Shown: positions 40,774-49,318 of the stretch, one piece after another
How positions within the stretch are numbered: position 1 is the first letter of the stretch
Layout: each line of letters starts with the position of its first letter
The notes under the pieces: generated by a model
What the model was told of the DNA's origin: nothing
Database searches by the model: none
Seen by the model: the letters and a program-made list of their open reading frames with translations, nothing else
Position numbers and translations under genes: made by a program
From: Gemmatimonadales bacterium
GTDB lineage: Bacteria; Gemmatimonadota; Gemmatimonadetes; Gemmatimonadales; GWC2-71-9
NCBI GenBank assembly: GCA_036500345.1
Contig: DASYCE010000002.1
Coordinates: forward strand, 143,892 to 207,891
DNA: 64,000 nt
Direction of reading: 5' to 3'

Positions 40774-42338
40774 CGGCGCCGATCACGACACCCGTCAAGA
40801 TCACCGGCGAGTTCCCGGTGCAGCGACCGGCGATGCCCAAGCCGGGGCGCTGCGTGGTCGTCATCCTCGGCGGCGGCGGCGATCTGGCGCATCGCAAGCT
40901 GTTGCCGGCGCTCTTCCATCTCTATCTCGACGGCGGCCTCCCCGACGAATTCGCCATCGTCGGTGTCGACCGAGCCAGCAGCAGCAGCGACGATGCCTAC
41001 CGGGAGCTGGTCGCCGCGGCGCTCAGGGAAACCGGGATCGATGCGGCGTCGCTGGCTCGCGGATGGCCCGAGTTCGGCAAGCGACTCTTCTACATCTCGG
41101 CCGATCTGGGAAGTGCCGACGGATACGCGCAGCTCCGCACCGCCCTCGAACCGATCAATCAGACGGTCCCCGAGCTCGAGGGCCATCTTTTTCATCTGGC
41201 GTTGCCGCCGTCGTTGTACCTGCCGGTGATCCGCCAGCTCGCCGCGTCGGGATTGCTGCCCAAGCAGCGCGATCCCGCCGAACGTCCCTGGACGCGCGTC
41301 GTGATCGAGAAGCCGTTCGGTCACGACGGCCCCAGTGCACATGCGCTGCAGCGCGGCGCCCGGCGCGTAATGGCGGAATTCCAGCTCTATCGCATCGATC
41401 ATTACCTCGGCAAGGAGACGGTGCAGAACCTCCTCGTGCTGCGGTTTGCCAATTCGATTTTCGAGACGGTGTGGAACCGGCACTACATCGAGCAGGTGCA
41501 GATCACCGCGAGCGAAGCGATCGGCGTCGAGCACCGCGGCAAGTACTACGAGGAAGCGGGAATCGTCCGCGACATGTTCCAGAATCACCTTCTTCAGTTG
41601 CTTGCGCTGACCGCGATGGAGCCGCCGACCACGTTCGCCTCCGATTCGGTGCGCGACGAGAAGCTCAAGGTTCTCCGTGCCATTCATCCGATCGAGCCCG
41701 GCGCCGCGGTGCGCGGCCAGTACGGTCCGGGGCGCGTCGACGGCGCCGACGTGATCGGGTACCGGCAGGAAGAGCATGTGGCACCGCACTCCCAGACCCC
41801 GACGTACGCCGCGGTACATTTCAACGTCGACAACTGGCGCTGGCAGGGGGTGCCGTTTCTCGTCCGGGCGGGGAAACGTCTCGCCACCAGCGGCACCGAG
41901 ATCGCGATCCGCTTCCGCTGTCCGCCGCTGATGCTCTTTCCTGCGGAGGACGGCGAGCGACTCGAGCCCAACGTGCTGGTGGCGCGCATCCAGCCGCGCG
42001 AGGGGATCTCGCTGCGGTTCGACGTGAAGGTTCCCGGCATGGCAATGCAGGCGCGCTCGGTCGAGATGGACTTTGCCTACGCCGAAGCGTTCGGCACCGA
42101 AGAGCACGACGCCTACGAGACGCTGCTCCTCGACGCAATGCTCGGCGACCAGACGCACTTCATGCGCAGTGACGAAGTCGAAGCGGCGTGGGCGATCGTC
42201 GACCCGCTCCTGGCCTACTGGGAAGCACAGCCGCCGGAGCGGTTCCCGAATTATGCAGCGGGGAGCGCCGGTCCCGCGGCAGCCGACGACCTGATCAAGC
42301 ACGCCGGCGGCGTGTGGCGGCCGATGGGCGGGCCATAG
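40770..42338 (+). CDS. zwf: Glucose-6-phosphate 1-dehydrogenase
   Basis: The protein has 522 residues. VVILGGGGDLAHRKLLPALF is the coenzyme motif, VIEKPFGHD a conserved block, and YRIDHYLGKETVQNLL the active-site signature with the catalytic His-Lys. The C-terminal domain is complete. It makes 6-phosphogluconolactone and NAD(P)H, substrate for the two upstream gene products, so the whole oxidative branch is in one operon. The ATG at 40770 overlaps gnd. Confidence 0.96.
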   Translation: MTAPITTPVKITGEFPVQRPAMPKPGRCVVVILGGGGDLAHRKLLPALFHLYLDGGLPDEFAIVGVDRASSSSDDAYRELVAAALRETGIDAASLARGWPEFGKRLFYISADLGSADGYAQLRTALEPINQTVPELEGHLFHLALPPSLYLPVIRQLAASGLLPKQRDPAERPWTRVVIEKPFGHDGPSAHALQRGARRVMAEFQLYRIDHYLGKETVQNLLVLRFANSIFETVWNRHYIEQVQITASEAIGVEHRGKYYEEAGIVRDMFQNHLLQLLALTAMEPPTTFASDSVRDEKLKVLRAIHPIEPGAAVRGQYGPGRVDGADVIGYRQEEHVAPHSQTPTYAAVHFNVDNWRWQGVPFLVRAGKRLATSGTEIAIRFRCPPLMLFPAEDGERLEPNVLVARIQPREGISLRFDVKVPGMAMQARSVEMDFAYAEAFGTEEHDAYETLLLDAMLGDQTHFMRSDEVEAAWAIVDPLLAYWEAQPPERFPNYAAGSAGPAAADDLIKHAGGVWRPMGGP

Positions 42339-42377
42339 CAGCATCACCGCGGGCGACATCGAATCAACGAGGAGTGC

Positions 42378-43538
42378 GTGACCTTTCGAGGTGACACCGT
42401 CCGCGCCGCCGTGCTCGACGGCGCCAACGCCGATCCACGCGTCGTGGAATTCGGGGCCCCAACGCTGACCCCGGGCTCGGCGCTTCTCGCCACGCGATAC
42501 TCCGAGGTCTGCGGCACCGACGTGCACATCTGGCGCGGACGAATGCCGGGTGTCCGCTTTCCGATGATTCCCGGCCACGTGTCGGTGGGTGTCCTTGCGG
42601 CCTCAAGCCGCAAACTCACCGACATCGACGGCAAGCCGTTCCGCGACGGCGACGTGGTGACTTTTCTCGACGTCCACGAGACCTGCAACCACTGTTTCCA
42701 GTGCCTCGTCGCCAAGAACACGACGCGGTGCCCGCACCGCCGCGTCTACGGGATCACCTACGGCGTGGAAGACGGCTTGCTGGGCGGCTGGTCCGAAGTG
42801 ATCTGGATCAAGCCCGGCGTCAAACTGGTGCGCATGCCACCCGAACTTGATCCGGAGACATTCATCGGCGGAGGGTGCGGGCTCGTCACTGCGATTCACG
42901 CGATGGATCGCGCCGACGTACGCCTTGGCCAGTCAGTCGTGGTCCTCGGCGCAGGACCGGTGGGACAGTCGATCACCGCGCTCTCGTCGCTCTCGGGCGC
43001 GGGGCAGGTCGTGACGGTCGGCGATCCCGCCGCGCGGCTCGACTTCGCACGGCGGATGGGCGCAACCGACACGATCGGCCTCGATACGCCGCCACCGGAG
43101 CGCGCGGCGCAGGTTCGACGGTTGACCGGCGGCCGCGGCGCAGATGTGGTGATTGAAGCGACCGGCGCACCGGACGCCGTCTCGCAAGCGCTCGACCTGG
43201 TGCGCGACGGTGGCCGGGTCGTGGTCTGCGGCCAGTACGCCGACAACGGCGATACCGCCATCAACCCCCATCGGCAGATCAATCGCAAGCAGGTCGAGGT
43301 CCGCGGGGTGTGGGGTTCGGACTATTCACACTTTCATCGTGCGGTCGCACTTGCCGCGCGCTTTGGCGACCGGATTCCGTGGCGCGACCAGGTCAGCGGC
43401 GGCTACCCGCTCGAGCGCGTGAAGGACGCGCTCGAAGCGGTCGAAGCGGGAGGTGTTCTGAAGGCGCTGGTGGTCCCTGGGCGCGCGGAGCGCGCCGCCG
43501 TCAGCGCGCCTGGTAAAGGGCGGGGAACTCCTGCTTGA
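42378..43538 (+). CDS. Zinc-dependent alcohol dehydrogenase family protein
   Basis: This 386-residue medium-chain dehydrogenase has catalytic zinc Cys in EVCGTDVHIWRG and His in MIPGHVSVG. The Glu normally following that His (GHE) is replaced by Val. The structural zinc lobe CNHCFQCLVAKNTTRC is intact. VVVLGAGPVGQSITAL is the nucleotide motif, and GDPAARLDFA suggests NAD preference. The GTG start has GAGGAG 4 bases upstream. The substrate is unknown. It lies 40 bases after zwf and overlaps the convergent msrA gene by 38 bases. Confidence 0.85.
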   Translation: MTFRGDTVRAAVLDGANADPRVVEFGAPTLTPGSALLATRYSEVCGTDVHIWRGRMPGVRFPMIPGHVSVGVLAASSRKLTDIDGKPFRDGDVVTFLDVHETCNHCFQCLVAKNTTRCPHRRVYGITYGVEDGLLGGWSEVIWIKPGVKLVRMPPELDPETFIGGGCGLVTAIHAMDRADVRLGQSVVVLGAGPVGQSITALSSLSGAGQVVTVGDPAARLDFARRMGATDTIGLDTPPPERAAQVRRLTGGRGADVVIEATGAPDAVSQALDLVRDGGRVVVCGQYADNGDTAINPHRQINRKQVEVRGVWGSDYSHFHRAVALAARFGDRIPWRDQVSGGYPLERVKDALEAVEAGGVLKALVVPGRAERAAVSAPGKGRGTPA

Positions 43539-44127
43539 GGTGCTCGACCTTCGGCTTGTCGTTGATCACGATGTAGGGATAGGTCGGATTCTTGTCGTAG
43601 AAGTTCTGGTGGTACCCCTCAGCCGGATAGAACGCGGTGAATTGCATCACCTGCGTCACGATCGGGTGTGAATAGGTCTTCGCCTGCGTGGCGCGCGCAA
43701 TGTACGCGTCAGCGGCCTGCTTCTGCGCGGGGGTGCGAAAGAAAATTGCCGACCGGTACTGCGTCCCCTCGTCGGGTCCCTGCCGGTTGAGCTCGGTCGG
43801 ATCGTGCGCCACCGTGAAGAACACCTGCAGCAATTGGTCGTAGCTGACGCGCGCGGGATCGTAGACCACCTGCACTGATTCGGCGTGCCCGGTGGTTCCA
43901 GTGCTTACCTCTTCGTAACTCGGACGGGTGAGGTGACCCCCGGAGTATCCCGACGTCGCACTGATCACGCCCTTCACCCGGGCGAAGACCGCCTGGATTC
44001 CCCAGAAGCAGCCCCCGGCAAAGACCGCGGTATCAGCCGCGGTGACGGGCGATGCGGCGGCGGGGCGCGCGGTTGCGGCGGCGAGAAGGACGGCAAGGGC
44101 AATCGCAGGGATCGAACGGCGTGACAT
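43501..44127 (-). CDS. msrA: Peptide methionine-(S)-S-oxide reductase, exported
   Basis: This 208-residue protein has an N-terminal signal peptide (IPAIALAVLLAAATARPAAA) followed by the MsrA core. The catalytic Cys lies in AGGCFWGIQAVF, SATSGYSGGHLTRPSYEEV is the substrate pocket, and GHAESVQVVYDPARV is conserved. The C terminus ends with FPALYQAR and has no obvious recycling Cys pair, so thioredoxin recycling may differ from E. coli. It repairs oxidised methionine in periplasmic proteins. Confidence 0.93.
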   Translation of the reverse strand: MSRRSIPAIALAVLLAAATARPAAASPVTAADTAVFAGGCFWGIQAVFARVKGVISATSGYSGGHLTRPSYEEVSTGTTGHAESVQVVYDPARVSYDQLLQVFFTVAHDPTELNRQGPDEGTQYRSAIFFRTPAQKQAADAYIARATQAKTYSHPIVTQVMQFTAFYPAEGYHQNFYDKNPTYPYIVINDKPKVEHLKQEFPALYQAR

Positions 44128-44269
44128 CCCGACTCCAATTGAAGGTCCGGTACAAGGTACGTCGATTCCGACCGGAATGGTTCCCGCTTTTCATCCCGCC
44201 ACGAGCGCGGCCTTGTGCTGAGCCTCCGACCTCCTTCGTCGCCATGGACGAACCCAACCGGATGGTGGT

Positions 44270-44900
44270 ATGCCGTCGCTCCGTCGCCCGCTTCGTCGCC
44301 TCCCGGTCCTGGCCGGCATCGTCCTCGCCGCCTGCACCTCGACTTCTCTGGTCAACATGTGGCGTGACCCGAATGCTCCGGCTCAGCCACTCAACAACGT
44401 CCTGGTCGTCACGCTGCGAAAGGATGCCACATCGCGGCGCCTCTGGGAGGATGGCTTCGTCAAGTCGCTCCGCGATCACGGCATCAGCGCCACCCCATCG
44501 TACGCACTCTTCCCCGGCGAAGCCCCCGACACCGCGTCGTTGATGCAGGCGGTCCACCAGCGCGGCTTTGACGCGGTGCTGATGGCCCACGAACTCCCCA
44601 GCTCGACCGAGACGCACTACGTTCCGGGATACCTCGCCGCCGAGCCGGTGACCTACGTGTCGCCGTTGGACCGGGCACTACTACACTTATTTCACCCGGG
44701 TGTATTCTCCCGGCTATGTTGAAGCCGACCGCGTCGTCCGGTACGAGGCGGAACTGTGGGAGACGGCGGACAACGGTCGGGTCGTCTGGAGCGGGACGAC
44801 GGAGAGCATCAACCCGACGTCTGCGTCGCAGGTGAACCACGAGATTGCGCACGTGATCATCCCTGAGCTGGTGCAATCGGGGGTGGCCCGGACACACTAG
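44270..44900 (+). pseudogene. Frameshifted lipoprotein gene (DUF4136-like)
   Basis: Two frames together make one plausible protein of about 209 residues. Frame one (44270-44722) gives a lipoprotein signal (VLAGIVLAAC) and TSLVNMWRDP, VLVVTLRKDATSRRLWEDGF, then runs into a nonsense tail after YVSPLD. The next frame, from about 44673, continues GHYYTYFTRVYSPGYVEADRV and ends VWSGTTESINPTSASQVNHE, as in family members. A +1 shift between 44651 and 44675 restores the protein. It is either a real mutation or a sequencing error. The protein would sit at the outer or inner membrane. Confidence 0.7.
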
Positions 44901-44922
44901 GCGAACATCGAGGAGGGATCGG

Positions 44923-45630
44923 ATGCGTCATGCTCGTCTGCTGGTGACTACCATCGCGGCAGCAACCACTCTGTCATGTGCATCGAACACGGCGAGCACC
45001 GGGAAGGCGCCGACCCCGACGCCCGGAACGGCGGCGCCGTCGGCCGGCGCGGTTCCGCCACCGGTGGTGCAGACCGGGGGCGGCAGCGCCCCGCAATCCA
45101 CCACGTCGGGGACTCCGCCAGCGGCACCGCCGCGATCGATCGCGGGCGGGCCGCCAGCAGGCGCTCCGGGTGGACCCCCGGGCGGCCCTCCCGGTGGATT
45201 CCAGCGGCGGCCGCAACTCACGCCTGAGCAGCGCGCTGCCCGGCGTGACTCACTGAGCGCCCTGCGGACCCAGGTCGTCGCGATGTTGACGCAGCGGATT
45301 GCGGGGAACGAGAATCGCCCCGCCGGCGACGAGTTCACCAACGTGCAGTTGATGAAGGATTCGACGTCGGCAGCGCTGCTCAAGACGATGGACTATTTCG
45401 GCCGGTCGCTCAGCGTCTCCTGCACCTACTGCCATGAGCCCGATGGGAAGTGGGACGAAGACACGAAGGAAGAGAAGAAGACCGCGCGCGTGATGATCCA
45501 GCTGGTCAACCTGATCAACACGCAGGGGCTCTCGAAGTTGCCCCCCAACCGGTCAGGGCGAACACCGGCGATCTCGTGCATCACCTGCCACCGGGGCAAT
45601 ACCGGACCGGGAACAGCTCTCCTTCCCTGA
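44923..45630 (+). CDS. c-type cytochrome with photosynthetic-reaction-centre (PufC-like) domain, two hemes
   Basis: This 235-residue protein has an N-terminal signal with Cys after LS (TTLSCASN), a likely lipoprotein. Residues about 25-95 form a Pro/Gly/Ala-rich linker. The C-terminal domain has two heme motifs, CTYCH and CITCH, in the arrangement MDYFGRSLSVSCTYCHEP and EEKKTARVMIQLVNLIN, as in the CytoC_RC family. It has only two hemes where reaction-centre cytochromes usually have four. GAGGAGG precedes the ATG. It probably carries electrons in the periplasm; no photosystem genes are visible. Confidence 0.82.
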   Translation: MRHARLLVTTIAAATTLSCASNTASTGKAPTPTPGTAAPSAGAVPPPVVQTGGGSAPQSTTSGTPPAAPPRSIAGGPPAGAPGGPPGGPPGGFQRRPQLTPEQRAARRDSLSALRTQVVAMLTQRIAGNENRPAGDEFTNVQLMKDSTSAALLKTMDYFGRSLSVSCTYCHEPDGKWDEDTKEEKKTARVMIQLVNLINTQGLSKLPPNRSGRTPAISCITCHRGNTGPGTALLP

Positions 45631-45638
45631 GCGATGAC

Positions 45639-45666
45639 AATCGGGCCGGCAGATGCCGGCCCGATT
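45639..45666. terminator. Strong bidirectional terminator
   Basis: AATCGGGCCGGC and GCCGGCCCGATT form a 12-bp stem with a 4-base loop, followed by CGTTT. It separates the cytochrome gene from the convergent desaturase gene. Confidence 0.8.
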
Positions 45667-45670
45667 CGTT

Positions 45671-46780
45671 TCACGCCGCCACGCGCATCTCCACCGCCGC
45701 GACTGCCGGCGGCCGTCCGAGGCGCTTGAGCATCCGGTAATGCGATCGAATCGCGTGGCGCAACGTCGGGTGCTCATTGTAGGGGATGCCATGCGCCGCC
45801 GCCGTCTGCCGGACGATGGAGCTGATGGTCGGGTAGTGGATACTGCAGATCTTGGGGAAGAGGTGGTGCTCGATCTGGTAATTGAGCCCGCCGATATACC
45901 ACCGCAGCAGCAGATTCCTCGGCGCGAAGTTCGACGTCGTCATCATCTCGTGCACCAGCCAGGTATGCTCCATCCGCCCGACTGCATCCGGCAGCGGATA
46001 GTCGGTGCCCTCGACGACGTGTGCCAGCTGGAAGATGACGCCGAGAATCAGTCCTGCCGTGAGCTGGACGGTGAGGAAGCCGATCAGGAACTGCCACCAC
46101 GGCAACCGCAGCACCAGCACCGGCACGACAATCATCCAGGTATAGTAGACCAGCTTGGTGACGATGAGGAGCGCCACTTCGCTCGCAGGATGACGCTTGT
46201 TCTTGTACGGCCCGAGATCGCGCTTGAGGAAGTAGCGATAGTCCTTGACGAAGACCCAGAAGAGGGTGGCAACGCTGTAGGTGGCAAACGCGTAGAGATG
46301 CTGATATCGGTGCTGCGGATAATGGCGTGCATGCGGAGAGAGTCGAAGGAACGGCGCGAAATCGATGTCTTCGTCCACCCCTTCGATATTGGTGTACGTG
46401 TGATGAATGACGTTGTGGGTCAGCTTCCACATGTAGCTGTTCGCGCCGAGCAGGTCGAACGTCAGCCCGAGCAGGCGATTCACGACGGGACTGGAGGAGT
46501 AGGCGCCGTGCAACGCATCGTGGGAGATGCCGAATCCCACCCCCGCCATCCCGACCCCCATGACGAGCGCGAAGCCGAGCATCGTGAGCGGCGCGAAGTG
46601 GCGCGACATGATCGCAGCGTACGGGCCGGCGACCATCAACAGGACGATGACCGTCTTGAGCCACATCGTCCAGTCGCCCTTGGTGGAGCGGCCGGTGCTC
46701 GCAAAGTGAGCTGCGACCGCAGCTTTCACCTCGCGAACGAACTCTTCGGCTCCTCGACTCGGGAAAGCGATGGCGGTCAC
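45671..46780 (-). CDS. Membrane fatty acid desaturase (front-end/linoleoyl-CoA desaturase-like)
   Basis: The protein has 369 residues. The three His boxes are HDALH, HNVIHH and QIEHH; a Gln instead of the first His of box three is typical of front-end desaturases. About four membrane helices in two pairs separate them. There is no fused cytochrome b5 domain, so electrons must come from ferredoxin or another donor. It introduces double bonds into membrane acyl chains. The GTG at 46780 is preferred over a frame extending to 46852, because it has GGAAGGA upstream. Confidence 0.92.
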   Translation of the reverse strand: MTAIAFPSRGAEEFVREVKAAVAAHFASTGRSTKGDWTMWLKTVIVLLMVAGPYAAIMSRHFAPLTMLGFALVMGVGMAGVGFGISHDALHGAYSSSPVVNRLLGLTFDLLGANSYMWKLTHNVIHHTYTNIEGVDEDIDFAPFLRLSPHARHYPQHRYQHLYAFATYSVATLFWVFVKDYRYFLKRDLGPYKNKRHPASEVALLIVTKLVYYTWMIVVPVLVLRLPWWQFLIGFLTVQLTAGLILGVIFQLAHVVEGTDYPLPDAVGRMEHTWLVHEMMTTSNFAPRNLLLRWYIGGLNYQIEHHLFPKICSIHYPTISSIVRQTAAAHGIPYNEHPTLRHAIRSHYRMLKRLGRPPAVAAVEMRVAA

Positions 46781-46959
46781 TCGCGAGCGGTCCTTCCGCG
46801 AACGTGCGTGGACGATCGATCCGCCGATGAGCGTCGGTCCCGGCGGGGGCAATCGGCAGTGCTGGATACGGGACGGCAGGTTGGCGTGGCGGATCAGCCA
46901 GCCATTCCTGAAGCTAGCCCGTTTCCCGCAGTTGGGGAGGGGCTCATTCGAAACCGAAA

Positions 46960-46990
46960 CGCCGGCCCCGAAGAGACTTCGAAGCCGGCG
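46960..46990 (-). terminator. Hairpin terminator of the small exported protein gene
   Basis: CGCCGGC and GCCGGCG plus an inner CGAAG/CTTCG pairing form a hairpin, followed on the reverse strand by GTTTCGGTTTC. It lies 50 bases after the stop at 47040. Confidence 0.6.
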
Positions 46991-47039
46991 CCCGGTTCCT
47001 CGCCTCGAGACCGGCGAGGGTTACGATACCTGGGTCTCG

Positions 47040-47417
47040 TCAGGTTCCCGGATGGACGTGATTATAGTCATCGTCGTTGGGACGATGGCGATAATTGTAC
47101 CGGTGATCGAAACCATTCCACTTGTCGTCGCGCGGCGGCATGAAATAGCTGCCGTTCTGGCGATAGACCTGGACCGCCCGGGCCCCACGGACGCTGTGGT
47201 TGTAGTACTGCCCATTGAGGGTGTACACCGTCACCGGGCTCCAGTGACGGTACGACGTATGCCAGTCGCCGTACTTGTTGGCATCGTACGAGTTGATGGT
47301 GAGTGCGGCCCCGTGACCGCCGATCCGGAGCGAGCCGGTCACCTGCGCGGCGGCCGGAGTGGTGGCCATCGGCAGGGCGGCCGCACCGAGGATCAGGGCA
47401 AGAGTTGAGATTCGCAT
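47040..47417 (-). CDS. Small exported protein, unknown function
   Basis: This 125-residue protein has a clear signal peptide (LALILGAAALPMATTPAAAQ). The mature part is rich in Tyr, Asn, His and Arg, with YGDWHTSYRHWSPVTVYTLN, and ends in an Asp/His-rich tail (RPNDDDYNHVHPGT) that could bind metal. The start at 47417 is fixed by AGGAGAC. No family is recognised. It is divergent from the TMEM165-family transporter across 80 bp. Confidence 0.65.
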   Translation of the reverse strand: MRISTLALILGAAALPMATTPAAAQVTGSLRIGGHGAALTINSYDANKYGDWHTSYRHWSPVTVYTLNGQYYNHSVRGARAVQVYRQNGSYFMPPRDDKWNGFDHRYNYRHRPNDDDYNHVHPGT

Positions 47418-47497
47418 CTGTGCAGTCTCCTGTTGAGTTGCATCTAGGAGACGCCGATCCGCCAGGAACTTCCACTGCGGCACCAGAGGGGGCGATA

Positions 47498-48106
47498 GTG
47501 CTCGGGCTCTTCTTCGCAACGTACGGGGCTGTCTTTGTGGCCGAGATCGTCGGCGACAAGCTCCTCTATACCACCGGCGTCCTGGCGACTCGATATCGAC
47601 CGGCGCCGATCGTTGTCGGCGTCACCATCGCATTCATGGCCAAAATGGCTGTCGCGGTGATGTTCGGGAAAGTGATTTCCCATTTGCCCCCGCTGCTGGT
47701 CGCGGGACTGACCTCCCTCTCGTTTGTCGGCGTGGCAATCATCCTGTGGAAGAAGCCGGTGACCCGCGAACAGCGCGCCGCGCGTGATGCGGCCAAGGAG
47801 AAATCTCATCCGGGGCGTGCAACCGGGGTCTCCTTCGCCACGATCTTCTTCTCCGAGTGGGGTGATGTCGGCCAGATCACCGCCGCGACGATGGCGGCGC
47901 GATTTCCTTCGCCCTTCATCGTCTGGGCCGGTGCCGTCGCCGCGATGGTCACCAAGGGCGCGCTCGCCGCGTCGATCGGGGCCGGGGCGCGTCGCTGGAT
48001 CGACGCCCATCTCTCCCCCAGGATGATTCGAGTCGCCGGCGTTTCGGCGCTCATCATTCTCGGCGTCCTCTCCGTGATCGAAACGCTTTCCGAGGGCCAC
48101 GCGTGA
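47498..48106 (+). CDS. TMEM165/GDT1 (UPF0016) family cation transporter
   Basis: This 202-residue protein is a six-helix membrane protein with two inverted copies of the family motif: EIVGDKLLYTT in the first half and SEWGDVGQITAATMAARF in the second, both E-x-G-D. Members such as bacterial MneA/Mnx transport Mn2+ or Ca2+ out of the cytoplasm. The loop between repeats is basic (KKPVTREQRAARDAAKEK), so cytoplasmic. The GTG at 47498 has GAGGGGG upstream. It overlaps the next gene by GTGA. Confidence 0.9.
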   Translation: MLGLFFATYGAVFVAEIVGDKLLYTTGVLATRYRPAPIVVGVTIAFMAKMAVAVMFGKVISHLPPLLVAGLTSLSFVGVAIILWKKPVTREQRAARDAAKEKSHPGRATGVSFATIFFSEWGDVGQITAATMAARFPSPFIVWAGAVAAMVTKGALAASIGAGARRWIDAHLSPRMIRVAGVSALIILGVLSVIETLSEGHA

Positions 48107-49287
48107 GCGACAAGCAGAGTGCCCGTGCGTCGGCGATGAGGTTCATCATCTGCCTCGGGTTCGTGTCGCTCTTTGCCGACATGACCTACGAGGGCGCCTA
48201 CAGCATCACCGGACCGTTCCTCAAGGGGCTGGGTGCGACGGCGATCGAGGTCGGTTTCATCGCCGGGCTGGGCGAGATGTTCGCCGCGTCACTCCGGTTC
48301 TTCTCGGGCAAACTGGCGGATCGCACACGGGCGTACTGGCCAATCGTGATCGCCGGATACACCCTCAACCTGTTCGTGATCCCGGCGCTGGCGTTCGTCG
48401 GCACCTGGCAGGCGGCGGCACTGCTCATCGTCACCGAGCGGACCGGAAAGGCGTTGCGCGGTCCCGCACGCGATGTGCTCCTCTCCGAAGCGACCAATGA
48501 AGTGGGACATGGCTGGGGATTCGGACTGCACGCAGCGATGGACCAGACCGGTGCGGTGATCGGTCCGCTGCTGATGGTCGCTGCCGTCGCGCACTGGCGG
48601 CGGTTCGGCCCGGCGTTCCTTCCGCTGGCGATTCCGGCGGCGCTGACGTTGATCATGATCGTCCTGGCGCGTTCGGTGCATCCCAACAAGGGCACGCCAC
48701 CACGTGTGCCTGCGTCGCAGGATCTGCCGCGCGTCTTCTGGCTCTACATCATCGCCGCGGGCGTCCTCGCCTGCGGGTTCATCGATTTCCCGTTGCTGTC
48801 ATACCACTTGCAGAGCACCGGCGTGGTGAAGCCCGAAGTGATTCCGCTCCTCTACGCCGGCGCGATGGGTGTGAACGGTGCGGCTGCGTTGCTCTTTGGG
48901 CGGCTCTTTGACCGGCACGGCATCATCATTCTCGCCGGCGGCATCCTCGTCTCGCTCTTCTCGCTCCCCCTCGGCTTTCTCGGCGGTCCGTTCGCCGTCG
49001 CCGCTGGCGTGGCGTGCTGGGGGATCGGACTCGGCGTCCAGGATGCGTCGCTGCGATCGGGGATTGCGCAGGTGGTATCGATGAACAAGCGCGGCGGCGC
49101 GTTCGGTGCATTCAACGGCGTGTACGGGGTGATGTGGTTCCTCGGCAGCGTGGTGATGGGATTTCTATACAGCAGGTCCCGCCCGGCGCTGGTGATCTTC
49201 GGCATCACGTTCCAGCTCGCTGCGGCGATCTTCTTCTTCTGGCTGCGCCGCCCACTGGCGGCCGCGATCGAGGCGAAGGAGGAGTAG
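48103..49287 (+). CDS. Major facilitator superfamily transporter
   Basis: This 394-residue protein has twelve predicted helices. The N-terminal ADMTYEGAYSITGPFLKGLG resembles a subgroup annotated as MFS transporters with unknown substrate. FFSGKLADRTRAYW is motif A between helices 2 and 3. RTGKALRGPARDVLLSEA is a conserved loop. It uses a GTG start overlapping the upstream stop, so it is coupled to the TMEM165-like gene. Substrate not known. Confidence 0.85.
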   Translation: MSDKQSARASAMRFIICLGFVSLFADMTYEGAYSITGPFLKGLGATAIEVGFIAGLGEMFAASLRFFSGKLADRTRAYWPIVIAGYTLNLFVIPALAFVGTWQAAALLIVTERTGKALRGPARDVLLSEATNEVGHGWGFGLHAAMDQTGAVIGPLLMVAAVAHWRRFGPAFLPLAIPAALTLIMIVLARSVHPNKGTPPRVPASQDLPRVFWLYIIAAGVLACGFIDFPLLSYHLQSTGVVKPEVIPLLYAGAMGVNGAAALLFGRLFDRHGIIILAGGILVSLFSLPLGFLGGPFAVAAGVACWGIGLGVQDASLRSGIAQVVSMNKRGGAFGAFNGVYGVMWFLGSVVMGFLYSRSRPALVIFGITFQLAAAIFFFWLRRPLAAAIEAKEE

Positions 49288-49318
49288 CTACGGCGTCGGC
49301 GTACCGTCGACGCCGTAG
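49288..49318 (+). terminator. Hairpin terminator inside the 3' end of the convergent ClC gene
   Basis: CTACGGCGTC and GACGCCGTAG form a 10-bp stem with an 11-base loop, beginning at the base after the MFS stop. It is also coding sequence for the last residues of the ClC protein. Confidence 0.6.

Noticed and set aside
40422..42578. Long antisense open frame opposite gnd and zwf
   Set aside because: Both sense genes have full catalytic motifs; the antisense product is low-complexity and has no start signal.
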